A DNA stretch of 64,000 nt from Butyrivibrio proteoclasticus B316 (lineage in GTDB: Bacteria > Bacillota > Clostridia > Lachnospirales > Lachnospiraceae): the NCBI RefSeq assembly GCF_000145035.1, contig NC_014389.1, positions 248,001 to 312,000 on the forward strand. Direction: 5' to 3'. Of the stretch, positions 8,208-16,793 are shown piece by piece (positions within the stretch are counted from its first letter, which is position 1; each line of letters opens with the position of its first letter). Both the position numbers and the translations under genes were made by a program. The notes under the pieces were generated by a model, which saw only the letters and a program-made list of their open reading frames with translations, was not told where the DNA came from and searched no databases.

Positions 8208-8921
8208 TTATTTCCATTGTTTTATAAAAACGTCGTTTTCGCCGTTATTATATATCACGCTTAATGTGCCTGTTTCTGGATTCCAATTCCACGATTCAAT
8301 AGTAACCTCGCTGTATATAGGTTTGCCTATATCTTTATTGTAGCCCGATTCGTCACATAGTGTTTCGTTTTCGATATCCTGCATTAGTATAGGTACAGCT
8401 TCATTAAAAATATTTTTCTGTTTCTGTTCATCAAGGGAGTTGTATGCCGCTGGCTGCCATGTACCGAGCATAAAGCTCCAGATATAATCGGTATTTACCG
8501 CACTATTTCCTTTATCAGTATTGCGTATAAAAACCTTCTTGTGTTCCGTTATAAGTTGTACGTACGCATCGGCATCATAGGTTTTTCTTTCAACATATGC
8601 ACGGGTCTGATCTGTTATGATACTACCTATGATTATTATTGCAGGAATAAGTGGAATAATTACAGACCATATTGGCATTTTAAAATTTATGATCCGTCTG
8701 ATACAAAAGCAAGCCATTACGGCATACCCTGCCAGTCCTGCAAGACGTATGATCTCTGCAAGGAAGGCTGTCACAATAGCTGCGCCAAAACCATCTATCC
8801 CGCGTCCGTTGCGGGATGCACTTGATTCTATAAAAGAGCCTGTTAACCCGTATATCAATAAAGGGGTTATTACGCACACCAGCATAAATAAAACCGTCAG
8901 TAATTTTGAATTTGTCTTCAT
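8208..8921 (-). CDS. Three-pass membrane protein, hypothetical cargo
   Basis: This 237-aa protein has three hydrophobic segments (about residues 7-28, 47-70 and 83-103) followed by a soluble C-terminal domain of about 130 residues (WSFMLGTWQPAAYNSL..., SWNWNPETGTLSVIY). The start ATG overlaps the stop of the preceding gene by ATGA. It precedes the DUF2185 gene. A role as a membrane immunity partner is an inference from context only. Confidence 0.7.
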   Translation of the reverse strand: MKTNSKLLTVLFMLVCVITPLLIYGLTGSFIESSASRNGRGIDGFGAAIVTAFLAEIIRLAGLAGYAVMACFCIRRIINFKMPIWSVIIPLIPAIIIIGSIITDQTRAYVERKTYDADAYVQLITEHKKVFIRNTDKGNSAVNTDYIWSFMLGTWQPAAYNSLDEQKQKNIFNEAVPILMQDIENETLCDESGYNKDIGKPIYSEVTIESWNWNPETGTLSVIYNNGENDVFIKQWK

Positions 8922-9580
8922 GAATACATTCCTTTACATTCCTTTAGTTTGCAAAAATATATCCTGTCACCTGTGATAAATTCGGGATATTTCTCAATAT
9001 CATGAGTTCTGCAACTATGTTGCCACTTATCCTTAAACGCTGAATTGCCAATGCATTTTGCTCCGATATATATGCTATTTTCAACAATATCCTTGCGATG
9101 CACGGAATCAAACTCTTTAGGGAGAAGAAAGATATTCTCATCTTCCTGCCATTTACCACAGCAAAGACCGCCAATTTTACAGTCAAAATCCGGGCAGTAA
9201 CTTATATAACAGAGCTCATCGTTATTTAACTGTACATCCCGCACAAAGAAAATGAGACTTAGATTATCCAGATTTTCTGGAAGGCTGAATAAAGTGCAAT
9301 ACGGCGGATAATTTTCAGCTTCTCTGGTTTTGACCTCTGAACAACCTGCGTGTTTCATCATTTCTGCGAGATAACGGATTTTATCAGAGGGTGTATAGTT
9401 GCGCATTAAGCTTTCCGGGTTAAACTCAAATGGGACAGGATAAAGATAACCGTCTGCATATTGCATAAGATATTTATTCTGAATAAGTACAAAGAAAAGT
9501 GGCTGATTAAGTGTGTAATTATCAGTAAAATCTTTCCATGATTCTTTAAACGTTGGAATTTTTATATCATTTATATTCAT
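8918..9580 (-). CDS. Cysteine-containing 220-aa hypothetical cargo protein
   Basis: The start MNINDIKIPTF is preceded by GGAAG and overlaps the end of the small zinc-ribbon gene by 14 nt. An upstream in-frame ATG at 9631 lies inside that gene and has no ribosome binding site. The protein is soluble-looking, with clustered Cys residues (YCPDFDCKIGGLCCG, CRTH, CKLKECKG) that could bind metal. The stop overlaps the next start (ATGA). No family is recognised. Confidence 0.7.
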   Translation of the reverse strand: MNINDIKIPTFKESWKDFTDNYTLNQPLFFVLIQNKYLMQYADGYLYPVPFEFNPESLMRNYTPSDKIRYLAEMMKHAGCSEVKTREAENYPPYCTLFSLPENLDNLSLIFFVRDVQLNNDELCYISYCPDFDCKIGGLCCGKWQEDENIFLLPKEFDSVHRKDIVENSIYIGAKCIGNSAFKDKWQHSCRTHDIEKYPEFITGDRIYFCKLKECKGMYS

Positions 9581-9740
9581 TTTCGTTTCTTCCTTTCGGG
9601 CATAACACGGTTTGTTCAAATATTTCATCATTATGTGGATTTGTATCTAATCCGGGATTGTTATTTTTAATTTCGGTTGCAATATTAGTTTCAAAATATT
9701 TACCACATATTGGACATTTAAAAGATTGTTTTATAAGCAT
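9567..9740 (-). CDS. Small zinc-ribbon-like protein, first cargo gene of transposon I
   Basis: The 57-aa frame MLIKQSFKCPICGKYFET... contains CPICG and a later VLCPKG, suggestive of a partial zinc ribbon. AAAGGAT lies seven bases before the ATG. It is the first gene after the conserved cargo leader and overlaps the next gene by 14 nt in another frame, consistent with coupling. Function unknown. Confidence 0.6.
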   Translation of the reverse strand: MLIKQSFKCPICGKYFETNIATEIKNNNPGLDTNPHNDEIFEQTVLCPKGRNENEYK

Positions 9741-9746
9741 AAGTAT

Positions 9747-9834
9747 CCTTTCTAAAAATATCTCTCCATATAAAGTATGAGAGATTAAATCGATAAAATA
9801 AAAACTACTACTTATATTATGGAAAAATTAGTTT
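9747..9834 (-). promoter_or_regulatory. Cargo promoter and conserved 36-nt leader of transposon I
   Basis: On the minus strand TTTTTC-CATAAT-ATAAG (hexamer at 9821-9816) is a -10 candidate. Positions 9747-9782 are identical to 48388-48423 of transposon II across 36 nt although the downstream cargo genes differ. The block runs to just before the ribosome binding site. Confidence 0.6.
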
Positions 9835-9898
9835 TAAACGCCTGAATTTTCATGTTAATGCGGGTGTTTTATTATGTAATGCACTATCTTGTTACTGC

Positions 9899-9927
9899 TT
9901 GACATAATATAGGCGAATCTGTAATAT
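9899..9927 (+). promoter_or_regulatory. Consensus promoter of transposase I (TTGACA-N17-TAATAT)
   Basis: TTGACA at 9899-9904 and TAATAT at 9922-9927 are separated by 17 bp. Transposon II has TTGACA-N17-TAAGAT at the same place. The predicted start near 9934 coincides with the 5' edge of the conserved leader. Confidence 0.8.
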
Positions 9928-9933
9928 AGACTT

Positions 9934-10132
9934 AGAACATCACAAACTGGTTGCCCGACTACATTATTATGGCGGAATATGATATCCGCCCGGTTAACAG
10001 TAAAATTGGAGAATAGGAATGCAGTATGAACCTATGAGACTCTGATATGTGCCAGTAACTTGTAGTACCCATATCTTAATAGTGTTCAGCTATTACCAGA
10101 TGTCCATTCTTGTGACATTTGGAAATACCCAC
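9934..10132 (+). ncRNA. Structured leader RNA of IS4-type transposase I
   Basis: The segment begins at the predicted transcription start. 9992-10094 matches transposon II (48634-48737) except for one substitution and one single-base insertion. Candidate stems are GGCGGA/TCCGCC (9971-9976, 9985-9990), ATAGG/CCTAT, GATATG/CATATC, AATAG/CTATT, and CCAGATGTC/GACATTTGG (10096-10104, 10114-10122). The first and last stems have different sequences in the other copy yet still pair, i.e. compensatory change. About 105 nt separate it from the transposase start. Function is unknown: leader control of translation, an attenuator or a trans-acting RNA are all possible. Confidence 0.65.
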
Positions 10133-10238
10133 AGAGAAATACAGTAATTCAGACTTGTCGCAGCCAGACCTATATGTATACGTTCGTTATATTAAGTAGC
10201 GGGCATATGCTTTATTTTGTTATACAAAGGGTATCTTT

Positions 10239-11585
10239 ATGGGCACTGACAGATTACAGCCGGATATCAGAGAACTGCTTAATGCAGTAATTTCTGATGT
10301 ATCAGGTCACATAACTGAATACTGTGAGCATCCTGGCAGAGATTTTACGAGAACACGTAAGCTTCCTGCTAACATTCTTATGCATTTAATGCTGAATATG
10401 GCGGGCAACTCCTTAAATAAAGAACTGTACGATCATTTCCCTGACAAGAAACAACGTATGTCAGCGTCTGCATATGAACAGCAAAGAGATAAGTTAAAAC
10501 CCGAAGTATTTAAAACTATGCTCAGTCTTTTAAATAGCAGCTTCGTAGATGCTAAGACCATGAAAGAACTACGTGTTTATGGTATTGATGGCTCGGACTT
10601 CTGCACACCGCTCAATAAAGACAGTGAATGGTATATCCCCAATCATTATATTCGTAAAGACGGACAGGAGGCTAAAGGCACATGTCTTCTGCATGGAAAT
10701 TTTCTTTATGATCTGTTGAATAAACAATATATTGATGTCAACGAGAACCGTGATGAACGAGAAGGTGCTATCAGCCTTATCGACGGAATATCCGACGCAG
10801 AGCACTCACTTGTCATCATGGACAGAGGATATTCTGGGTTCAATATGATTGAGCATGGTAACCGTTATGGCGGATATTATATTATTAGGCATCCTCTGAC
10901 CAATACCATTAAGGAAATAAACGAGCTTCCTGACAAGCCGTGCGATAAAGATATCGAAATTAAGGTATCTACCAAAAGCTATCAATACTGCCAACTATAT
11001 GGATATCGTAAAATCAATGTTTGCAAAAACAAGAAAGCTGATTATTCTGATAACACTGTTATGAGTCAGTGGGACTTTGAAGAAAAGTGTATCGTTAAAT
11101 TCCGTGTGGTCAAATTTAAGATAAACGATCCTGATACTGGTAAACAGGTTTGGGAGGTACTCGTTACAAATCTGCCACGGGACAAATTCGATCTAAAAGC
11201 TATGAAGTGTATCTACTGGCTCAGATGGAATATTGAGACCTCTTTTAAGGAACTGAAATATGCGCTCGGAGCCATAAATTTTCATAGCAAGAAAGACAAA
11301 TTCATCCTGCAAGAGCTGTATGCACATCTCATTATGTTCAATGCAACAGCCCGTGTAGCAGCATATATCCCCATTGAGTATTCTGATAAAGGATATGTTT
11401 ATGCTGTGGATTTTAAGATGATAGTCTATATATTCCGCAAGTATTTTAGACCATTCAGTAAAGATCCGCCAGAAAATATGTACGCTGACATGACACAATA
11501 CCGGCATATGCTAAAGAATGGCAAACATAATATCCGGTTACTAAAACCTAAGTCAGCGGTTTATTTCACATACAGAGTTGCTTAA
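10239..11585 (+). CDS. IS4-family transposase of transposon I
   Basis: This 448-aa DDE transposase has a first catalytic Asp in VYGIDGSDF, a second in VIMDRGYSGF, and the IS4-family Y-(2)-R-(3)-E-(6)-K signature in YWLRWNIETSFKELK near residue 340. It would excise and insert the whole 6.46-kb element by binding its CAATRCC ends. The protein is close to its counterpart at 48862-50214, which has two extra residues. The weak ribosome binding site and the long structured leader imply low or regulated translation. It is oriented opposite to the cargo genes. Confidence 0.93.
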   Translation: MGTDRLQPDIRELLNAVISDVSGHITEYCEHPGRDFTRTRKLPANILMHLMLNMAGNSLNKELYDHFPDKKQRMSASAYEQQRDKLKPEVFKTMLSLLNSSFVDAKTMKELRVYGIDGSDFCTPLNKDSEWYIPNHYIRKDGQEAKGTCLLHGNFLYDLLNKQYIDVNENRDEREGAISLIDGISDAEHSLVIMDRGYSGFNMIEHGNRYGGYYIIRHPLTNTIKEINELPDKPCDKDIEIKVSTKSYQYCQLYGYRKINVCKNKKADYSDNTVMSQWDFEEKCIVKFRVVKFKINDPDTGKQVWEVLVTNLPRDKFDLKAMKCIYWLRWNIETSFKELKYALGAINFHSKKDKFILQELYAHLIMFNATARVAAYIPIEYSDKGYVYAVDFKMIVYIFRKYFRPFSKDPPENMYADMTQYRHMLKNGKHNIRLLKPKSAVYFTYRVA

Positions 11586-11692
11586 GCAGACAAACATGTC
11601 TGCTTATTGGTCATGCAGAAATTTTATATTTTTGAACAAAAGAAAAGTGCCGGATAGGATTTTATTCCTACGAACCGACACTTTTAATTTTC
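11585..11692. terminator. Hairpins after transposase I (bidirectional terminator)
   Basis: GCAGACA/TGTCTGC directly follows the transposase stop. A second hairpin, AAAAGTGCCGG (11643) to CCGACACTTTT (11685) with inner TAGGA/TCCTA, has T-rich tracts on both sides. Both recur in transposon II, the first with a compensatory change. On the minus strand they can end transcripts arriving from the split host terminator. Confidence 0.7.
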
Positions 11693-11750
11693 AATCTGCT
11701 TAACTTAACAACCTTCGGATAATCACAATACCATTTTGAAACTAATTTTT

Positions 11751-11768
11751 CTTAACTTAATGGTATTG
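11751..11768 (-). repeat. Right inverted end of transposon I
   Basis: Read inward on the minus strand it is CAATACCATTAAGTTAAG. A further inverted CAATACCATT lies at about 11730-11740 and could form a hairpin with the end sequence. Confidence 0.9.
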
Positions 11769-11778
11769 CCAAAGAAGG
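11769..11778. repeat. Right target-site duplication of transposon I
   Basis: CCAAAGAAGG repeats 5302-5311 exactly. The following CCTG completes GGCCTG (11777-11782), the arm complementary to CAGGCC at 5294-5299, i.e. the split host terminator. Confidence 0.92.
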
Positions 11779-11794
11779 CCTGCATTCCCTTATC

Positions 11795-14700
11795 TTAACG
11801 CTTTTTATGCGCAAAACGGCTTATTAGTGCTCCAATAATGATAAGAAGCGACAGTCCAAGTCCTGCATAAATAATATACTTGCTATAGTTTACCTTTTTC
11901 TTTGCAGTACTCTTATCGTCATTGTTATCGTCCGGATCTGTAACTCCGGTAGATGTATCTTCTGAAACAATTGCTTTTTCATCTTCAGAAGCGGCTCCAA
12001 TTGCTATAAGCTTTCCACCATTAACGGTAACTTCTGCCTCCTGGAATACTGCTGCATTGCCAGGATAGAAGTTTTCAATGATAAACTCGTCATCATTCTT
12101 GCGGTTATGATATACGTGAGTTGTATAGTTACTCAGTGTATTACATGACAGCTTATAATCAATATCCTTATGATCCTCATCGGTCTTTGGCAGTGACGAG
12201 AATGTTGCTGTATAACTTGTATTTGACATCAGGATCTTGTTGTATGTTTCTCCGTCAGAACCTATGAGTGTAACGTTCATTGCAAGAGGTCTTAAATAAT
12301 CCTGATCATTATCGTTCCAGATAGTCTTTATCGTAATAGTCCTAAAGTCATCTTCATTTCTCTTTTCAATCTTCTTTGTTGTGGCTGAACTTTCTTTTGC
12401 AGCTGAATCTGATACTTTAGGTGTCGTTACTGTCTTTGCGGCGATATCAGATACCTTAAGAACGATTGTGTAGCCCTTATTGACATCTCCTGTAATAGTT
12501 GATGTGTAGTATGTAAGAGGGGTAACCGTACATGTGTAGTTTACAGCTGAGCCCATGTTGTACTTAGGAAGGTTGCTTGTTGTTGTGCTCCAGTTGCTTG
12601 CTGCTACGAGTGTGTAGGTATTACTCTGATTGTTGCTTCCTGAAAGAGATACCTTTACCATTGCCGGTCTTGCTTTATACTTATCGTCGTTATCCTGCCA
12701 CTCAATCTTGATATTGGTAGTAAGCATCTCTGTCTTGTGAGAGGCAGTGATAGTTGATGCGTTGGCAGCGTTTGTTACCTTTGAAGTATATCCGGTAACA
12801 TCTCCAAGCTTTGCGGTATATGTGACGGTCTTGCCCTTACTGTACTTTGGCAGATTCTCGAAAACATAACTGAATGTTGTGCCAGATACCGCAACTGTAA
12901 CAGTTGAAGTAGAACCATCTGAACCAGAAAGCGTAATGGTAACAGACTGAGGTCTTAATCCATCCTGGTTTGAATCGTCCTGGAATCCAAGATTAACAGT
13001 AAAATTCATGCTCTCTGGGGTGTGAGCAAATTTATATACCGTATTAAAGCCATCTGAAGAACCAGAATATGTTGTTGTATATGAATACCCCTTAGGCGCA
13101 TCTGTACTAAGCCTATAAGTTACATATTCCCATGAACCATTTAAAAGGAACTGATATGGCACCTGTGCTAAAGTAGCAGATGAATCTGAACTCTTTACAT
13201 CAAATGTAAGAGCTTCTATACCAAGATCTGCCGCAGTAAGTGTTGTTCCTCCCGCACTAGCGGTAAGTTTGTATGTTGTAGTCTCAGGCCTTATTCCATC
13301 CTGGTTTGTCTTATCTTCCCAAACCTGCTGAACGGTAAGAGGAACGAGCTTAAGAGCATCTGCTTTCCACTGAGCATAAAGAGTTACTGTTTCTCCTCTC
13401 TTTGCAAGTCCCTTGACCTTCTCGGTATCCTTGAATGAAACTCCGGTATCATCAGCCTTTGTATTCCAGTGATCAAATGAATAACCAGAAAGCACAAACC
13501 TGTTTTCTGAAAGTGCCTTATTGTCGCTAACCGGCATTGTCTCATCAGCCATCGAGCCGGAGCCTCCGGCAAGAGTTCCTTCATTTCTGTCGAACTTGAT
13601 AGTATATGTATCGTTGCTCCATACAGCAACGATGTTTGCTGATGAAGTCTTTGTAAGATTAAGCGTTCCGCTTTCAAGGTCAAATATCTGGGCGTTAATC
13701 TGAAGCCCTGCTGCCATCCACTTGCCCATATCAAGATACTTACTATAGTTATCACTAAACAGTGTTTCTCCTGAACTTGATGCCTTTAAAACCGAATTTA
13801 CAATATAACCAGGAGCTTTTGCATCCTCTACATTCTGGTTGTTTACACTGCCCCATCCCATAAAGTCCTTACCTGCCTTAGAGTATGGGTTTGCTTCGAG
13901 CGCATATGTATCGCCGATTGCAAATACAGCATTTGAAGAAGCTGTTCCTGAACCGCCATTGCCATTATAGGCAAGCTTTACTGTGATCTTCTTCCATACG
14001 GGCTTTAAATAGATTGTGCTTGAACCTGTACTTATTGTTACTTTTGATATCTGGTCCGCGCTCGAGATCTCAACATTTCCGCCCGTATATTGAATAAAGG
14101 CATTTCTCGGGAAGTGCTGAGTATGAATGGCGTTCCCGTCTGAATCTGTGAGTTCCCAATAATCTACAAAATATCCTGCCTGTGCTGGAAGGTTATCTGA
14201 ATCCCAGATCTTGGTTTTATTGACTGTGCTTGCTACAACCTGCGAATAAAGCTGCACCGGTTCCTCGCCTGAAAAGAGTGTAAGAGGAGCTTTATTTGTG
14301 TAAGATGTTGCTGTGCCTGCATCATAACAGTAATTTTCGACAAACTGAATTGTTACTGATGAAGCAGCTCTTGTTGCAGCGCCCCATATAGCATATAAGG
14401 TCGTATCTGTTGCAAAATTAAAGTTTGTTACGCTCTGCTGGCCAGCAAGATATTTTGGAGTAGAAGCATCTTTATCAGTATCCCATCCAAGGAATCTTGT
14501 TCCAGAAGCAGCGTTTGTAAAACTAAATGACGCAGTAACATTTCCATCTGATACTACAGTTCCGCCATTCTGGCTGGGGAGAGTAGCGACTTTACCGATT
14601 GCAAGATTTACACTCGCTGCAGTTCCGCTTCCGCCTTTTGTAGTATTAGGGTCAAAAGTTACTGATACCCCCTTTTTAACAATGACCGGGGTAAGGGTTA

Positions 14701-15382
14701 CTGAATCTGACTTCAGTACAGCTTCTCCATTTGATGCCAAAAGGGTATGAACAACAGATGATGAGCCATCAAAAAATACTGTCTTTGTCTGCCCATCTTC
14801 TGTATAACTATACTGCCATCCGGTGATAGTCTGCGTTGAAGAATCATATCCGTCAACCGCGACTCCTGATTTTACGATAGTGTCTACGGAAATATCGTTA
14901 TCAGCACCAAGTTCAAGTTCTTTGGTTACGGCAGCTGTTCCTTCCTTTACACCGCTAAAAGTAACCTGGTACTTCGGGCCTTCCCACTGGGCATAATAAA
15001 TGGTCTCAGCAGCATCAAGGGTAAATGTCTTTGAACCACCTTCGTCAATGGTTTCTATTGTATTTGAGCCCTGTCTTTTCCAGCCCTTGAAAGTGTAGCC
15101 TGTCTTAACTGGTTTATATGTATCATTTTCATATGAGAATGGGTTTGGAACCGTAATCTTACCATCGTTATTATCGTCACTATAAATAAGATCACTATAA
15201 TGAGAGTCAGGGTTAGTCTGTCCTTGGAGCGTTCCGCCCTCAAGAGTCACATCGCCGACAACAAATGATAATGTTTTGGTAGTTTCTGCAGCTGCTGCAG
15301 GCACAGATGGCACTGCAGGTAAAACTGCAATTACAGTACTGAGAATTCCCGCCAATAATCTGGCTGCCTTTTGTTTACGCAT
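11795..15382 (-). CDS. Large membrane-anchored surface protein with InlB-type and Cna-B repeats
   Basis: The 1195-aa product has a signal peptide (MRKQKAARLLAG..AAAAET), several Listeria/Bacteroides InlB-type repeats in the N-terminal half (KTGYTFKGW...YYAQW, TLYAIW, VTLYAQW) and four Cna-B-like modules in the C-terminal half, each beginning near W/F-x-D and carrying a RP motif (DGIRPE, DGLRPQ, KARPAM, DYLRPL). It ends with a membrane helix and KKR but has no LPxTG, so it is membrane- rather than wall-anchored. Cna-B modules usually form stalks, so adhesion is likely. The start follows AAGGAG. Transposon I sits in its terminator. Confidence 0.85.
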   Translation of the reverse strand: MRKQKAARLLAGILSTVIAVLPAVPSVPAAAAETTKTLSFVVGDVTLEGGTLQGQTNPDSHYSDLIYSDDNNDGKITVPNPFSYENDTYKPVKTGYTFKGWKRQGSNTIETIDEGGSKTFTLDAAETIYYAQWEGPKYQVTFSGVKEGTAAVTKELELGADNDISVDTIVKSGVAVDGYDSSTQTITGWQYSYTEDGQTKTVFFDGSSSVVHTLLASNGEAVLKSDSVTLTPVIVKKGVSVTFDPNTTKGGSGTAASVNLAIGKVATLPSQNGGTVVSDGNVTASFSFTNAASGTRFLGWDTDKDASTPKYLAGQQSVTNFNFATDTTLYAIWGAATRAASSVTIQFVENYCYDAGTATSYTNKAPLTLFSGEEPVQLYSQVVASTVNKTKIWDSDNLPAQAGYFVDYWELTDSDGNAIHTQHFPRNAFIQYTGGNVEISSADQISKVTISTGSSTIYLKPVWKKITVKLAYNGNGGSGTASSNAVFAIGDTYALEANPYSKAGKDFMGWGSVNNQNVEDAKAPGYIVNSVLKASSSGETLFSDNYSKYLDMGKWMAAGLQINAQIFDLESGTLNLTKTSSANIVAVWSNDTYTIKFDRNEGTLAGGSGSMADETMPVSDNKALSENRFVLSGYSFDHWNTKADDTGVSFKDTEKVKGLAKRGETVTLYAQWKADALKLVPLTVQQVWEDKTNQDGIRPETTTYKLTASAGGTTLTAADLGIEALTFDVKSSDSSATLAQVPYQFLLNGSWEYVTYRLSTDAPKGYSYTTTYSGSSDGFNTVYKFAHTPESMNFTVNLGFQDDSNQDGLRPQSVTITLSGSDGSTSTVTVAVSGTTFSYVFENLPKYSKGKTVTYTAKLGDVTGYTSKVTNAANASTITASHKTEMLTTNIKIEWQDNDDKYKARPAMVKVSLSGSNNQSNTYTLVAASNWSTTTSNLPKYNMGSAVNYTCTVTPLTYYTSTITGDVNKGYTIVLKVSDIAAKTVTTPKVSDSAAKESSATTKKIEKRNEDDFRTITIKTIWNDNDQDYLRPLAMNVTLIGSDGETYNKILMSNTSYTATFSSLPKTDEDHKDIDYKLSCNTLSNYTTHVYHNRKNDDEFIIENFYPGNAAVFQEAEVTVNGGKLIAIGAASEDEKAIVSEDTSTGVTDPDDNNDDKSTAKKKVNYSKYIIYAGLGLSLLIIIGALISRFAHKKR

Positions 15383-15451
15383 GAGTTTCTCCTTTGTGTA
15401 TCAATCAATATAGCGTTATTAACTATCCTATTATGTATACATTCATTCGAA

Positions 15452-16588
15452 TTAAATCTCACCCAACGTATTCCAGTCGTAACTCTTTAGATCTCTTTCG
15501 AGGGTTTCCAGAGTGACTTTATGTTCTTCGAGCCTGTGTGTCTTAGCTCTCTCCTTTCTGTCGTGCTTGAACATATGCGAGCGTGACATGGCGCGTCTCA
15601 TACGCAGCTCCGACTCATTTATTATTTTTGAAACTTTCTGCACGGGGATTCCCATTATCTTGGAAATTTCCGTGTTAGTACATTTTTCGCCATAAAAGCC
15701 GTAATGATACATGCAAACCTCTCTTTGTTCATCTGTGAGGTTGTCATACATCATCTTATTTATTCTTATAGTCTTTTCTTTTTCAAGATATTCTTCTTCC
15801 GGAGTCTTCGTCTGGGAAGCAAAAAGTTCATGGCGTGACGTGCTATTATTACTGTCCTGCATCACTTCATCAAGGGACACCATGTTATTCCTGGTCTGGA
15901 TATTAGCGAGGATTCCCTGAGCTGTTTTAGGACTTATTCCGAGCTCATTTACAAGATCATCGATATCAATATCTATGTCCTCACCGCCACTTTCATCTCG
16001 CTTCCTTGCGATTATCTGACGGAGCTTATCTTCTATCGTTTTATACCTAGTCTTAGTATTAAGGATCATGGAGTTGACGTAGTCTCTGCAGGCATGTCTT
16101 ATATCTCTTGTGACAATGGTCGAAGGAACAAAAGGCTCACCCTTGTTTCCGCCGTTATGATAAGGATCATATCTTTTTATTCCTTCCATAAGGCCTATCA
16201 TTCCGGAGCCTATAAGGTCATCCTTGTAGTCCTTCATATATGTCTTGTAATATCTGTTTACAACAAACAGAACAAGGCCCTGCAGACTTTCAACAAACTC
16301 TGTCAGTGCCCTCTCTCTAAGTTCCGGGTCATCTTCCTGCTTCATGTCATAGTACAGTCTTACCCACTCCTGCGCAGTATGGTTTTTGGTGATGTGTTCG
16401 CCTCGCTCCTCGGCTTCCTGAAGGGCAGCCGCATCAATCTCATCCATGCAAGCATCCACTTCATCATCATCTCCGCCTTCGGCTTCCATGCCAAGTTCAG
16501 AATCAAGCTCAGCTTCTTCCAAGCTTTCTTCTTCGAGCATTACCTCTTCATCTTCAAAAACATCCTTGTTCTTTTTCTTTCTTCCCAT
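15452..16588 (-). CDS. Sigma-70 family RNA polymerase sigma factor (plasmid-encoded)
   Basis: The 378-aa protein has an acidic N-terminal extension of about 60 residues. Region 2 follows (LVLFVVNRYYKTYMKDYKDD, GSGMIGLMEGIKRYDP, then DIRHACRDYVN), then a region 3-like segment (VNELGISPKTAQGI) and a region 4 helix-turn-helix (LTDEQREVCMYHYGFYGEKC, NTEISKIMGIPVQKVSKI). It would direct core polymerase to specific promoters. The start follows GGAGGCC. It is the third gene of the RecD-like operon. The recurrent TGTGCAGAAAAAT promoter class of this window is a plausible regulon, but that link is an inference. Confidence 0.85.
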   Translation of the reverse strand: MGRKKKNKDVFEDEEVMLEEESLEEAELDSELGMEAEGGDDDEVDACMDEIDAAALQEAEERGEHITKNHTAQEWVRLYYDMKQEDDPELRERALTEFVESLQGLVLFVVNRYYKTYMKDYKDDLIGSGMIGLMEGIKRYDPYHNGGNKGEPFVPSTIVTRDIRHACRDYVNSMILNTKTRYKTIEDKLRQIIARKRDESGGEDIDIDIDDLVNELGISPKTAQGILANIQTRNNMVSLDEVMQDSNNSTSRHELFASQTKTPEEEYLEKEKTIRINKMMYDNLTDEQREVCMYHYGFYGEKCTNTEISKIMGIPVQKVSKIINESELRMRRAMSRSHMFKHDRKERAKTHRLEEHKVTLETLERDLKSYDWNTLGEI

Positions 16589-16598
16589 GACAGGCCTC

Positions 16599-16793
16599 CT
16601 AAATCAAATCCCAGACCTCCGAATTTACATGTTTAAGGTCCTGATCCAATATAAACAGGGCTTCTTTTACTTCCAGGGGATTTAGCACCCTGGAAAGAGT
16701 TGATGCCCAGTGGTTATATACGTCGTTTTTATCATCTTTAAAATGTCTTTCACGGTATTTAACAAGCGCTCTGACTTCCTGATCTTTTAACAT
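16599..16793 (-). CDS. Small 64-aa hypothetical protein
   Basis: MLKDQEVRALVKYRERHFKD starts at an ATG preceded by AAGGAAGA and overlaps the end of the helicase gene by 35 nt in another frame. It ends 10 nt before the sigma-factor start. The product is soluble and helical. Its tight position suggests coupling and possibly a modulator of the helicase or the sigma factor, but no family is recognised. Confidence 0.65.
   Translation of the reverse strand: MLKDQEVRALVKYRERHFKDDKNDVYNHWASTLSRVLNPLEVKEALFILDQDLKHVNSEVWDLI

Larger units (their letters stand above)
5312..11768 (+). mobile_element. Transposon I: IS4-family transposon with immunity-type cargo (6.46 kb)
   Basis: The left end CAATGCCATTAAGTTAAG and the right end (read inward CAATACCATTAAGTTAAG) are inverted repeats with one mismatch; similarity continues into AT-rich sequence. 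A perfect 10-bp duplication flanks the element. Contents from left: bidirectional terminator, six minus-strand cargo genes (5396-9740) plus a 276-bp IS605-type relic, a divergent promoter region, a structured leader, an IS4-family transposase on the plus strand, terminator hairpins and the right end. Re-joining the flanks restores CAGGCC-loop-GGCCTG followed by TTTTTCTTT on the minus strand, an intrinsic terminator for the gene at 11795-15382. Boundaries come from direct comparison with transposon II. Confidence 0.9.

Noticed and set aside
10096..10122. The variable hairpin loop of the transposase leader as a guide that base-pairs with the insertion target, by analogy with bridge RNAs
   Set aside because: The loops (CATTCTTGT and CATTTCTTC) do not match the respective targets CCAAAGAAGG and GGGTTTGCTC beyond short pyrimidine runs, and the transposase is of the DDE IS4 type rather than IS110.
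11612..11650. ATGCAGAAATTTT after transposase I (and GTGCAGAAAG at about 50243) as a box promoter
   Set aside because: No -10-like hexamer lies 25-28 bp downstream and no gene starts there; it is part of the transposon terminator region.
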